In this document: one piece after another, positions 1-8,011 of the stretch | Layout of the letters: the number at the start of each line of letters is the position of its first letter | Numbering within the stretch: position 1 is the stretch's first letter | Origin: Actinacidiphila paucisporea | GTDB taxonomy: Bacteria; Actinomycetota; Actinomycetes; Streptomycetales; Streptomycetaceae | Assembly (NCBI RefSeq): GCF_900142575.1 | Contig: NZ_FRBI01000002.1 | Location: 248,001 to 312,000 of the forward strand | DNA length: 64,000 nucleotides | Direction of reading: 5' to 3' | Notes under the pieces: generated by a model | What the model was told of the DNA's origin: nothing | Seen by the model: the letters and a program-made list of their open reading frames with translations, nothing else | Database searches by the model: none | Program-made: the position numbers and the translations under genes

Positions 1-33
1 ATACGATCGTGACCGGCCCGGACGCGGGTCCGC

Positions 34-438
34 TCAGCCGGGGGTGTTCACCATCGAAGCCGCGGCATACACCAGGTAGTCCCACAACTGCCGCTCGTGT
101 TCGGGTGCGAGGTCCAGCTCGTCGACCGCCGCGCGCATGTGGCGCAGCCAGGCGTCGTGCGCGGCCCTGTCGACCTGGAAGGGCGCGTGGCGCATCCGCA
201 GCCGCGGGTGGCCGCGCTCGTCGCTGTACGTCCGCGGGCCGCCCCAGTACTGCGACAGGAACAGCCGCAGCCGCTCCTCCGCCGGGCCGAGGTCCTGCTC
301 GGGATACATCGCGCGCAGGTCGGGGTCGCCCGCCACGCCCTGGTAGAAGCGGTGCACGAGCCGGCGGAAGGTGTCCTCGCCGCCGACCAGCTCGTAGAAC
401 GTCTGCTGCTCGACCGTGCCGTGCGGGATCTCAGTCAC
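34..438 (-). CDS. glbO: Group II truncated haemoglobin (GlbO/trHbO type)
   Basis: A 134-residue globin of the compact 2-over-2 fold, thought to bind O2 or NO or to handle oxidative and nitrosative chemistry in the cytoplasm. Visible haem-pocket residues fit trHbO: Tyr32 in FYQG (B10), Tyr45 in MYPEQDL (CD1), the proximal His84 in RMRHAPF (F8) and Trp97 in HDAWLRHM (G8). Its length matches the family. The start is GTG (VTEIPHGT), just downstream of the divergent methyltransferase promoter region. It is a single gene transcribed away from that neighbour. The family call is secure; the physiological ligand cannot be read from sequence. Confidence 0.93.
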   Translation of the reverse strand: MTEIPHGTVEQQTFYELVGGEDTFRRLVHRFYQGVAGDPDLRAMYPEQDLGPAEERLRLFLSQYWGGPRTYSDERGHPRLRMRHAPFQVDRAAHDAWLRHMRAAVDELDLAPEHERQLWDYLVYAAASMVNTPG

Positions 439-511
439 CCCACCATGGTCGCAGACGGCCCGGCCGAGGACCCGGGTCGTAGGACCCCTGCCGCGGAGGC
501 ACGATGGAGGG

Positions 512-1432
512 ATGGCAGGGTCGGCTCAGGACCAGCGTTTCCGGGCGGCGGCCGCCGCGCTGCGGCACCGGATGGTGCGCCGCATCGTCTCCGGCGGCGG
601 GCTCGCCGACCCGGCCTGGCGGGCCGCCTTCGCCGAGGTGCCGCGGCACCTGTTCGTGCCCGAGTACTACCGCGGGGTCGCCGACGGCGGATACGGGCGC
701 TACGCCGCGGACGAGCCCGACGCGCGGCGGCGGCTGCGCTGGCTGACGGGCGCCTACTGCGACCAGCCGATCGCCACGCACGTCGAAGGCGGCGAGCTGG
801 TCTCCTCCAGCAGCCAGCCGTCGCTGATGGCGCTGATGTGCGAGGCGCTCGACGTCCGCGAGGGCCAGCGGGTGCTGGAGATCGGCGCGGGCACCGGCTA
901 CAACGCGGCGCTGCTCGCGCACCGGCTCGGCGGTACGGGCGCGGTGACGACCGTCGACCTGGACCCGGCGATCACCGCCTCCGCGCGCGAGCACCTGGCC
1001 GCGTACGGCACCCCGGAGGCCCTGTCGGTCACCGTCGTCACCGGCGACGGGGCGCTCGGCTGGCCGCCGGGGGCGCCGTACGACCGGGTGATCGCGACCT
1101 GCGAGCTGCCCGCGGTGCCGCCGGCCTGGACCGGGCAGTGCCGGCCGGGGGCGCGGATCCTGGCGCCCTTCGCGGCCGGCCTCGTGCTGCTGACCGTGCT
1201 GGGGCCCGGCAGGGCCGAGGGGCGCTTCCTGCCCACGCCGGCCTATTTCGTGCCGCTGCGCGGCCGGGGCGCGGGGATCCCGCCGCCCGCGGTGGGCGGC
1301 GACTCCTCGCTGCCCGACCGGCACCCGTCGCGCAGCCGCTTCGGGCTGACCGTCGAGGGCCGCCGCCAGTGGATCTGGCTCGACAGCCCGCAAGGGCCGG
1401 ACACCTGGCCGGTACCGGCCGCTCGGGGGTGA
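512..1432 (+). CDS. PIMT-like (protein-L-isoaspartate O-methyltransferase family) methyltransferase
   Basis: A 306-residue SAM-dependent methyltransferase. The glycine-rich SAM loop reads [16 protein letters not shown], and the N-terminal part has the PIMT-type segment [12 protein letters not shown] followed by the substrate-loop-like [16 protein letters not shown] enzymes methylate isoaspartyl residues in damaged proteins. This protein is longer than classical PIMT (about 210 residues), resembling the actinobacterial PIMT-like subgroup whose members modify peptides or have unknown substrates. An upstream in-frame ATG at 416 would lie inside the divergent globin gene, so the ATG at 512, preceded by GGAGG, is preferred. 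It converges on the FHA gene with 12 bp between them. Confidence 0.85.
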   Translation: MAGSAQDQRFRAAAAALRHRMVRRIVSGGGLADPAWRAAFAEVPRHLFVPEYYRGVADGGYGRYAADEPDARRRLRWLTGAYCDQPIATHVEGGELVSSSSQPSLMALMCEALDVREGQRVLEIGAGTGYNAALLAHRLGGTGAVTTVDLDPAITASAREHLAAYGTPEALSVTVVTGDGALGWPPGAPYDRVIATCELPAVPPAWTGQCRPGARILAPFAAGLVLLTVLGPGRAEGRFLPTPAYFVPLRGRGAGIPPPAVGGDSSLPDRHPSRSRFGLTVEGRRQWIWLDSPQGPDTWPVPAARG

Positions 1433-1444
1433 GCCACGGGCCTG

Positions 1445-2398
1445 TCAGATGCGGTGCAGGGTGATGGTCGTCCAGGCGCCGACGTGGACACGGTCGCCCT
1501 CGGCCAGCGGGATCGGGGTGTAGGCGGGGATCGGGTCCTCGGCGAGGTTGACCGTCGTGCCGTTGGTCGAGTCCTGGTCGACCACCGACCAGGAGCCGTC
1601 GGGCTGCTGGACCAGCACCGCGTGCTTGTGGGAGACGCCCGGGTCCTCCGGGGCGCGTGACAGGTCGATGTCGGGCGCCTCGCCCGTGCTGTGCCGCTGC
1701 CGGCCGATGGTGATCTGGTGGCCGGTCAGCGGCAGCTCGAACTCGGGGGAGAAGGCGGGGAAGTACAGGCCGCTCGCGTCGGGGCCGCTGCGGGCCATCA
1801 CCGCGGTGAAATACTCCCGGTCGGCCGCGATCACCGCCAGCCAGGCCGTGCCCCTGCCCGGTGCGGCCGCCGGCGGCGAGGCGGCCGCGGACGTGCCGGG
1901 ACCGTGCGGCGGGGCGGGGGCGGCCGTCGCCGCGCTCGGCGGGTCGAGCAGGAAGTCGCCCGAGCCGGAGGTCACCGTGACCGACTCCGACGGCAGCGGT
2001 TCCGCGGGCCGGTTGACCCGGGAGGGCCGCGACAGCTGCGAGTCGTAGCGCTGGTAAGGCGGCCCGTCCGGTGCGGTCGGGGCGATGTGTGGCGCCTGCG
2101 GGACGAAGGTGGTGGCCGAATGCGTATGGAAGTTGTAGCGGCACTCCTCGCAGAACAGCGCCATGCCCTCCCGCGGCGTCCCGCACGCCGGGCACAGCTG
2201 CGCCGGCCCCTGGCCTCCGGCGCCCGCCGGGTCGTAGCCGAAGGCCGGCTGCGGCGAGACCGGCGGCGTCGAGGAGGAGGACGCCGCCGACGACGGAGGC
2301 CGCGAGCTGTACGACGAGGACGGCGGCGCGGGCATCCGCATGCCGCAGGTCTCGCACCAGTCGGTGGCCGTGGACTCGTGGCCGTTAGGACAAAGCAT
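1445..2398 (-). CDS. Zinc-ribbon and FHA domain protein
   Basis: A 317-residue protein, last gene of the kinase/phosphatase run. The N-terminus has two likely zinc ribbons: Cys3/His7/Cys15/Cys18 and Cys69/72/83/86. A Ser/Pro/Ala-rich linker (about 90-180) follows, then a C-terminal FHA domain with Gly232-Arg233, Ser256-His257 and Asn279 (the GR, SH and N signature). FHA domains bind phosphothreonine, so this is the likely reader of phosphorylation by the upstream PknG-like kinase. It is not an obvious GarA/OdhI orthologue: it is about twice as long and I see no N-terminal ETTS phospho-motif. The start ATG at 2398 follows a GGGGGAG ribosome site. Confidence 0.88.
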   Translation of the reverse strand: MLCPNGHESTATDWCETCGMRMPAPPSSSYSSRPPSSAASSSSTPPVSPQPAFGYDPAGAGGQGPAQLCPACGTPREGMALFCEECRYNFHTHSATTFVPQAPHIAPTAPDGPPYQRYDSQLSRPSRVNRPAEPLPSESVTVTSGSGDFLLDPPSAATAAPAPPHGPGTSAAASPPAAAPGRGTAWLAVIAADREYFTAVMARSGPDASGLYFPAFSPEFELPLTGHQITIGRQRHSTGEAPDIDLSRAPEDPGVSHKHAVLVQQPDGSWSVVDQDSTNGTTVNLAEDPIPAYTPIPLAEGDRVHVGAWTTITLHRI

Positions 2399-2488
2399 CG
2401 TGCCGGCTCCCCCTCCGCCCCCCGGGGCGGATCCACAGGTTGTGCGCGAAGCTGCTGCGTGACGCCGCCCTCGGGCGCCCCTCCTGCG

Positions 2489-3832
2489 CTATTTCTTCAC
2501 CCGCACGGTCTTCGTCGACCGTGTCTCCAGGGTCATCTCGTCGGCGTCGGCGACGCGGGCCTTGAGCCGCACAGTACCGCTCGCCGCGTCGACGACGTCG
2601 ACCACCTTCGCCAGCAGCTTGGCGGTGTCCTCGTTGCCCGAGGCGCTGGCCAGCTGCACCGCGCGGCCCAGTTTGGCCGTCGCGCCGTCCATGTCACCGG
2701 ACTTGCGCGCCTCCAGGCCCTGCTGGATGACCTGGGCCAGCTCCGCCTGCCCGGTGTAGTGCGCGACCTGCGGGTTGATACGAGTGGACGCCGCCATGTC
2801 GTCGGTCCACAGCGCCCGCACCAGGCCCTGCGCCAGCACCTGCGGGGTGCCGTCGGGCTGCGGCAGCACCAGGGACAGCCGGGCGGCGAGCATCTCCTGG
2901 CCGACGCCGGCGTTGGGCACCCGGACGCACACGTGGTAGTCGCGGGACTCGTCGCCCCACGAACCGGTCGGGTAGTCGCCGGCCCGCGGACCCGCCTCGG
3001 TACGGCGGCCGGTGAGGTCCTCCACGACCGGGGCGACCTGTTTGACGAAGGCGATCTCGGAGCCCTGCGGGGTCCACAGCCGCAGGCTGACGTCCGCGAC
3101 CTCCTTGCCCATCGCCTTCTCCATCATCGCCTGGAAGTCGGCCGCCAGGCCCGCGGGGTCGGCGACGATGTCCACCGAGCCGAGCAGCGCAGAGGCGATC
3201 CCGGTCAGCTCCTTGACCTCCCAGTCGGTGCCCACACCGCGGGCGTCGCAGGTGAAACGGCCCGCGCAGATGTCGAGGGCGGACCGCAGCTCCTCCGGCT
3301 TCTCGTGCTCGTTGCGGCCGTCGGTCAGCAGGATCCCGTGGCGTATTGCCGCGTCGCCCGACGACAGCAGCTTGTCGGCCAGCCGCAGCCAGGTGCCGAT
3401 CGCGGTGCCGCCGCCGGCGGTCAGCCGCCGCAGCGCCTGCTTGGCCTGGGCGCGGGTCTCGGGACCGGCCACCGCCAGAGCGCCGTTGGCCGGGTAGACC
3501 TCGCGCGCCACATGGGTGCCGGCGATGACGGCGAAGGCGACGCCGTCGCGTATGGCGTCGATCGCGACGGCCGTCGCGTCCCGCGCGTTGCGCATCTTGG
3601 TCGGCGGATACTCCATCGACCCCGAGCAGTCGACCATGATCACCACGCCTGCGTCCGGCGCGCTCCGCCCGCCGGTCGCGGCACCGGGCAGAGGGTGGCC
3701 GCCGGTGGTGCCGCCGCCGGTCGAGGTGACCGTGACGATGGCGTTGACCTCCCGGCCGCCCTCCGGCAGGTATTCGTTCTGATAGACGTCGACCGAGAAC
3801 TGCGGCACGTTCGACTTCGAGAGAATGGCCAT
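2489..3832 (-). CDS. von Willebrand factor type A (VWA) domain protein
   Basis: A 447-residue cytoplasmic protein. The VWA domain carries a complete MIDAS metal site: DCSGS at 68-72, Thr143 in GGGTAIG and Asp171 in LLTDGRNE. The C-terminal 200 residues look like a beta-sandwich region followed by a helical tail (residues about 340-420), typical of bacterial chloride-channel-like VWA proteins. VWA domains mediate metal-dependent protein assembly. Lying between the PP2C phosphatase (56 bp upstream) and the FHA protein (90 bp downstream), it probably scaffolds the complex. No signal peptide is seen. The exact partner is unknown. Confidence 0.88.
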   Translation of the reverse strand: MAILSKSNVPQFSVDVYQNEYLPEGGREVNAIVTVTSTGGGTTGGHPLPGAATGGRSAPDAGVVIMVDCSGSMEYPPTKMRNARDATAVAIDAIRDGVAFAVIAGTHVAREVYPANGALAVAGPETRAQAKQALRRLTAGGGTAIGTWLRLADKLLSSGDAAIRHGILLTDGRNEHEKPEELRSALDICAGRFTCDARGVGTDWEVKELTGIASALLGSVDIVADPAGLAADFQAMMEKAMGKEVADVSLRLWTPQGSEIAFVKQVAPVVEDLTGRRTEAGPRAGDYPTGSWGDESRDYHVCVRVPNAGVGQEMLAARLSLVLPQPDGTPQVLAQGLVRALWTDDMAASTRINPQVAHYTGQAELAQVIQQGLEARKSGDMDGATAKLGRAVQLASASGNEDTAKLLAKVVDVVDAASGTVRLKARVADADEMTLETRSTKTVRVKK

Positions 3833-3888
3833 CGCTTCCTGCGCTCCTTAAAGCCCGTTCACAGCCCCGCCCAGCTTTTTTCCGGAAG

Positions 3889-5142
3889 CTACGCGGGGGG
3901 GAATCCTGCCCGGGACACGGTGGCCGGGAACGGCAGCACCGCGACCGTTACGTTGTCGTGGCCGCCGCCGTCCAGCGCGACACCCAGCAGGGTGCGCGCG
4001 CTGTGCAGCGGGCGGCTGCGCGCGTCGACCGGGATCGCCTCGGCCATCTCGGCGGGCGACTCGGCGTAGTTCCACAGCCCGTCGGTGCACACCACGATCA
4101 CCCCGGGGCCCTCCGGCTGGAAGGCGGCCACGTGCGGGTCGACCTCGACGGCGTCCGCACCCAGCCAGCCGGTGATCGCGTGCGCCCGCTCGTCGGCGTA
4201 CGCCTCCGCCTCCGACATCAGGCCCGCCGCGACCATCCTGGCCGCCCATGAGTCGTCCTCGGTCAGCCGCGCGGCGGGCAGCGTGCGGTCGTCGGGGATC
4301 CAGTACGCGCGGCTGTCGCCGATCCAGCCCACCGTGAAGACCGGTCCGGTCACGACCGCGCTGACGCAGGTGCAGGCCGGGGCGTTGTGGTGCGGAACGC
4401 CGCCCGGCGGCTCCTCCTCGGCGGCCAGCGCGGTCACCGCCTCGAAGGCCGACATCAGGGCCGCGCGCATCGCGTCCTCCGCCGGGGTGCCGCGCTCCAG
4501 CGCCGCGAGCAGCGACGCGCGGCCCGCGGCGGACGCGGCCGCCGAGGCGTCGTCGGGGCGGTAGGCGGTGGACACGCCGTCGCACACCACCGCGGCCACC
4601 GCGGGGGTGCCGTCCGGCAGCGAGGCCGTGGCCACCGCGAAGGCGTCCTCGTTGCGGTGGTGGCGCAGCCCGCGGTCGCTGACCGCCGCCACGCCCTCCA
4701 ACTCCTGCTCCTGGTGGTCGCGCTGGCGCGGCTGGGCGTGCCCGCAGTGCTCGCAGTAGCCGTCGTCGTCCACCCCGCCGAGCCCGCACGCCACGCACAC
4801 CGGTCCGTCGGGCACCTGCGGCTCCTCGCGGGGGTCGGCCGGCCGGGCGCCGGGCAGCACGACGCCGAGGGCGAGGGTCCCGCCGTCGTCCGTCGCGGGC
4901 GCCCTGGCCGGCTTGGGCGGTGCCAGGACGAAGGCGTCGGTCGCCGGGCCCTGCCCGTCGGCGTCCGCCCCGCCGGACGGCTCGGGAGCGGACGGCGCCG
5001 CGGCCGCCGGCGGCGGCGCGGTCACGTCGAGACCGCAGCTCCCGCAGTAGCGGTCGTCCGCGTCCAGCGGGTCCGCGCAGTTGGGGCACAGGGACGGCGT
5101 GACGGACTGCGTCGCCCGCGCCGACTCGGGGAGTGGTGGCAT
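3889..5142 (-). CDS. Zinc-ribbon PP2C-family Ser/Thr protein phosphatase
   Basis: A 417-residue PPM/PP2C phosphatase. Two N-terminal zinc ribbons (Cys19/22/33/36 and Cys116/119/130/133) are separated by an Ala/Pro-rich stretch. The catalytic domain runs from about 150 to the end. It has the metal-binding motifs RNEDAF (Asp166), VVCDGVS (Asp188), GWIGDSRAYWI, VVCTDGLWNY and GGHDNVTVAVL, so it should be active. The ATG lies only 4 bp after the pknG-like stop codon with no obvious ribosome site, suggesting translational coupling. The expected role is removing phosphates placed by the adjacent kinase. Confidence 0.93.
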   Translation of the reverse strand: MPPLPESARATQSVTPSLCPNCADPLDADDRYCGSCGLDVTAPPPAAAAPSAPEPSGGADADGQGPATDAFVLAPPKPARAPATDDGGTLALGVVLPGARPADPREEPQVPDGPVCVACGLGGVDDDGYCEHCGHAQPRQRDHQEQELEGVAAVSDRGLRHHRNEDAFAVATASLPDGTPAVAAVVCDGVSTAYRPDDASAAASAAGRASLLAALERGTPAEDAMRAALMSAFEAVTALAAEEEPPGGVPHHNAPACTCVSAVVTGPVFTVGWIGDSRAYWIPDDRTLPAARLTEDDSWAARMVAAGLMSEAEAYADERAHAITGWLGADAVEVDPHVAAFQPEGPGVIVVCTDGLWNYAESPAEMAEAIPVDARSRPLHSARTLLGVALDGGGHDNVTVAVLPFPATVSRAGFPPA

Positions 5143-5146
5143 CTGG

Positions 5147-7825
5147 TTACACCCACGTCCTGGGGCGGAAGCGGTTGGCGCGTTCCACCAGTTCGATCCT
5201 CGTACTGCCCTGCTGGGCGAGCCTTGCCAGGACCCGGTACGAGCGTTCGAGGCCGAACCGCAGGCCCCGCTCGGTCATGTCGGCGCCGAGCACGTTCTGG
5301 GCGCCGGATGCCGACGACGGTACGCCCGCGGGCGCCGCGGTGTGCTCCCCGACACGGCCGGCGAGCACCCAGTCCAGTGCGCTGCCGAGCACCTCGGTGA
5401 CCAACTGCTCGCGCCGGTCGGAGTCCAGGCCCTGCCGTTGCAGCGCCTCGACCTGCAGACCCGCGGCCCGCAGATCGGTCAGCAGCGGCTCGTGCGGCGA
5501 ACGGTCCCGCAGCCGGGCTCTGATGGCGGCGACCCGCGCGGCCGTGTAGTGGATGGAGGACTCCGGCACCGACTCGAGCGCGGCGACCGCGCCCGCCCGG
5601 TCGCCGGACGCCAGCAGCACCCGGGCCAGGCCGAAGGCGGCGCTGACGTAGCTGTGGTCGCTGATCCACACCAGCCGGTAATATTCCGCGGCATTGTCCA
5701 ACTGGCGCAGCACCTCGGCGCATACGCCCAGCGCCAGCTTCGGCGCCGGCTCGCCGGGGAAGGCGTCGTAGACCGCGTCGAAGCTCAGCGCGGCCGTCTC
5801 GTGGTCGCCGGTGCACAGCGCGACGAGGCCGCGGTGCCACACCACCCGCCAGTCCGCGTTGTCGTCGGGGTCGGCGAGCGAGCCGAGCACCTGCTGGGCG
5901 CCCTGGGCGTCGCCGAGTTCGAGCCGGGCGCGGACCTCGCGCAGCCGCCGCTCGACCGAGTCGACCGTCGCCGACCGCAGGGCGGTGACCATCTCGCCGG
6001 GGGCCGCGGCGGAAAGCCCGGCCAGGAAACCCGCGTTGGGGTCGCCGGGGTCGACGTGCGGCACGGGCAGCGCGAGGACGGCCGCGGTGGTGTCGAGCCG
6101 CGCGACCACCGGGAGCCGCGGCGGCCCCCACGACGGGGCGGGCGCCGCCGCCGGATACCCGCCGGGGCCGGGCAGTTGCGCGGGCACCGCGCCGGGCGGC
6201 AGACCCGCTCCCATTGCGGAGCCCGCTCCCATTGCGGAGCCCGCGCCTATTGCCGAGCCGTTCGCCCCCGCGCCGTTCGCCCCGCCAGGTGCCGCGGACT
6301 GCGCACCGGCCCTGTCGCGGCGTCTGGCGGCCTTCTCCAGCGCCCGGTCGGCGCCGAGCGCAGAGGCGTCACCGGCCACCGCGCGTACCAACTCGGTGTC
6401 CACCACCCGCAGTTCCGGGCCGAACAGGGTGGACAGGGCGGGCCGCTGCACCCCGGTCTCCAGGGCGACGACCTCCCGCAGCACCCCGAGCAGCTGGTCG
6501 GACATCTCCTCGGCGGAGGCGAACCGCTTCCCGGGGTCGGGGTCGGTGGCCCGCACCAGGAGCCGGTAGAAGGACTCGTAGCGGGAGAAGACCTCGATGT
6601 TGCCCGGGTCGGGCAGGCTGTCGACGAAGACGTTCGTGTAGCCCTGGAAGTCGAAGGTCAGCACGGCGAGGGTGCGGGCGACGGTGTAGAGGTCGGAGGC
6701 GACCGACGGGCCGACCTCGGCGACCTCCGGGGCCTGGTAGCCCACCGTGCCGTAGATCGCCGACTCGGTGTCGTCCATGCGGCGGACCGCGCCCATGTCG
6801 ATGAGTTCGAGCCGGTCCTCGGTCTGGATGGCGTTGTCGACCTTGAAGTCGCAGTAGAGCAGGTTGCGGCTGTGCAGGTGGCCCAGCGCCTCCAGCGCCT
6901 CGATGGCGAAGGCGATGGCCTGCGCGACCGGCAGCGGGGCACGCCTGCCGTCGGGGGCGCGGCGCTCGTTGGCGATCTCCTTGAGCGACTTGCCACCGAC
7001 GTAGGCCATCACGATGTAGCCGTCGAGGGTGCCGGTGCGCTGGTCGAGGTGCTCCACGAAGTTGTAGATCCGGACGATGTTGGGGTGCTCGATCTCGGCC
7101 AGGAAGCGCCGCTCGGAGACCGCCGCGGCCAGCGCGTCCTCGTCCCCCGTGTCGAGCAGGCCCTTGAGCACCACCCAGCGGTCGGAGACCGCGCGGTCCA
7201 CGGCCAGGTAGATCCAGCCGAGGCCGCCGTGCGCCAGGCAGCCCACCACGTGGTACTGCCCGTGCACCACGTCGCCGGGGCGCAGCTTGGGCGAGAACGA
7301 GTACGGGTGCCCGCACTTGGTGCAGAAGCCCTCGGTGCGCCCCGGGCGGTCACCGCGGCTGCGGCCCACCGGCGCCCCGCAGTCGCCCTTGCTGCAGAAC
7401 CGCTTGCGCTCCGGCACCTCGGGGTTGGCCAGCACCGCGGCGGCCGGGTCGGGCCGCGGCACGGTGGGGACGCTGACCAGGCCGGCGCCGAGCTTGCCGC
7501 GCCCGGAACCGGCCGAGCCGCTGCGGCTGCTGCGCACCGACACCGAGCGGCCGGTGGCGGACCCCGCGAGCGCCTGCGAGAGTCGGCCCGACACCGAGCG
7601 CCGCGAGGCCCGGGAGGACGACTTCGAGGACCGCGAGGAGGTGGAGGTGGACGTACGCCCCGAGTCGGCGCCCGGCGCCCGCGGCGGCTGCGCGGGGGAC
7701 GAGGCGTGAGCGGGCGGCGCGGCCGCGGCCGCCAGAGGTGCGAGGCCGCAGGTGTCGCAGTACAGCTCGCCGCCGCCCATGTCCTCCAAGGTCCCGCCGC
7801 AGCCGGGCCGTTGGCACTTGCTCAC
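5147..7825 (-). CDS. pknG: PknG-type serine/threonine protein kinase
   Basis: An 892-residue soluble kinase with PknG architecture. An extra N-terminal zinc ribbon (Cys4/9/23/26) is followed by a Ser/Arg-rich linker (about 55-108) and the rubredoxin-like metal domain (Cys144/149/168/171). The kinase domain has glycine loop AHGGLGW, Lys221 in VVLKGLL, catalytic loop YCDFKVDN (Asp326) and IDMG (Asp343) in place of DFG. A helical TPR-like C-terminal region follows. Mycobacterial and corynebacterial PknG controls 2-oxoglutarate dehydrogenase through an FHA protein and is fed by GlnH/GlnX; both neighbours occur here. The GTG at 7825 is chosen because GAGGGGG precedes it. A GSAM repeat tract lies at 6204-6257. 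Confidence 0.93.
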   Translation of the reverse strand: MSKCQRPGCGGTLEDMGGGELYCDTCGLAPLAAAAAPPAHASSPAQPPRAPGADSGRTSTSTSSRSSKSSSRASRRSVSGRLSQALAGSATGRSVSVRSSRSGSAGSGRGKLGAGLVSVPTVPRPDPAAAVLANPEVPERKRFCSKGDCGAPVGRSRGDRPGRTEGFCTKCGHPYSFSPKLRPGDVVHGQYHVVGCLAHGGLGWIYLAVDRAVSDRWVVLKGLLDTGDEDALAAAVSERRFLAEIEHPNIVRIYNFVEHLDQRTGTLDGYIVMAYVGGKSLKEIANERRAPDGRRAPLPVAQAIAFAIEALEALGHLHSRNLLYCDFKVDNAIQTEDRLELIDMGAVRRMDDTESAIYGTVGYQAPEVAEVGPSVASDLYTVARTLAVLTFDFQGYTNVFVDSLPDPGNIEVFSRYESFYRLLVRATDPDPGKRFASAEEMSDQLLGVLREVVALETGVQRPALSTLFGPELRVVDTELVRAVAGDASALGADRALEKAARRRDRAGAQSAAPGGANGAGANGSAIGAGSAMGAGSAMGAGLPPGAVPAQLPGPGGYPAAAPAPSWGPPRLPVVARLDTTAAVLALPVPHVDPGDPNAGFLAGLSAAAPGEMVTALRSATVDSVERRLREVRARLELGDAQGAQQVLGSLADPDDNADWRVVWHRGLVALCTGDHETAALSFDAVYDAFPGEPAPKLALGVCAEVLRQLDNAAEYYRLVWISDHSYVSAAFGLARVLLASGDRAGAVAALESVPESSIHYTAARVAAIRARLRDRSPHEPLLTDLRAAGLQVEALQRQGLDSDRREQLVTEVLGSALDWVLAGRVGEHTAAPAGVPSSASGAQNVLGADMTERGLRFGLERSYRVLARLAQQGSTRIELVERANRFRPRTWV
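6204..6257. repeat. Three 18-nt tandem repeats within the pknG-like gene
   Basis: Three consecutive 18-base units of the form CCCGCTCCCATTGCGGAG (6204-6221, 6222-6239, 6240-6257; the third has four changes). On the coding strand they give a Gly-Ser-Ala-Met/Ile-Gly-Ala hexapeptide repeat between the kinase domain and the TPR-like region. The core CCATTGC(C/G)GAG recurs in the repeat tract at 40804-40911. Confidence 0.85.
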
Positions 7826-8011
7826 TGTGTCCCCCTCAGCCTTTCCCCTGATGTGCCACCGCCGCCGGACCCGGATCCGGCGCCCTCGCGCGAACTGCTC
7901 ACGACCCCGTCCCGACCGGCGGGACCGGGTCCCCACCGGCTACGACGGTCGTACCGTACGCGACGGTTGCGCATCCCGCGGGAACCGCGGGCGACACCCG
8001 CGGGCACCGGA
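7826..8011 (-). promoter_or_regulatory. 186-bp gap upstream of the pknG-like gene, probable promoter region
   Basis: This is the widest gap inside the signalling run, where the other gaps are 4-90 bp or overlaps. It may hold a second promoter that lets the kinase, phosphatase, VWA and FHA genes be expressed apart from the sensor genes. An inverted repeat ACGGT-CGT-ACCGT sits at 7945-7957. No convincing -10/-35 pair could be fixed by eye. Confidence 0.3.

Noticed and set aside
1445-2398. FHA protein as a GarA/OdhI orthologue
   Set aside because: It is about twice as long, has zinc ribbons instead of the short N-terminal tail, and I see no ETTS phosphorylation motif. Only the FHA fold is shared.
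6177-6320. Start of a separate gene within the pknG-like gene at the repeat tract
   Set aside because: The frame continues unbroken from the kinase domain through the repeat into the TPR-like region; the repeat is an in-frame linker.
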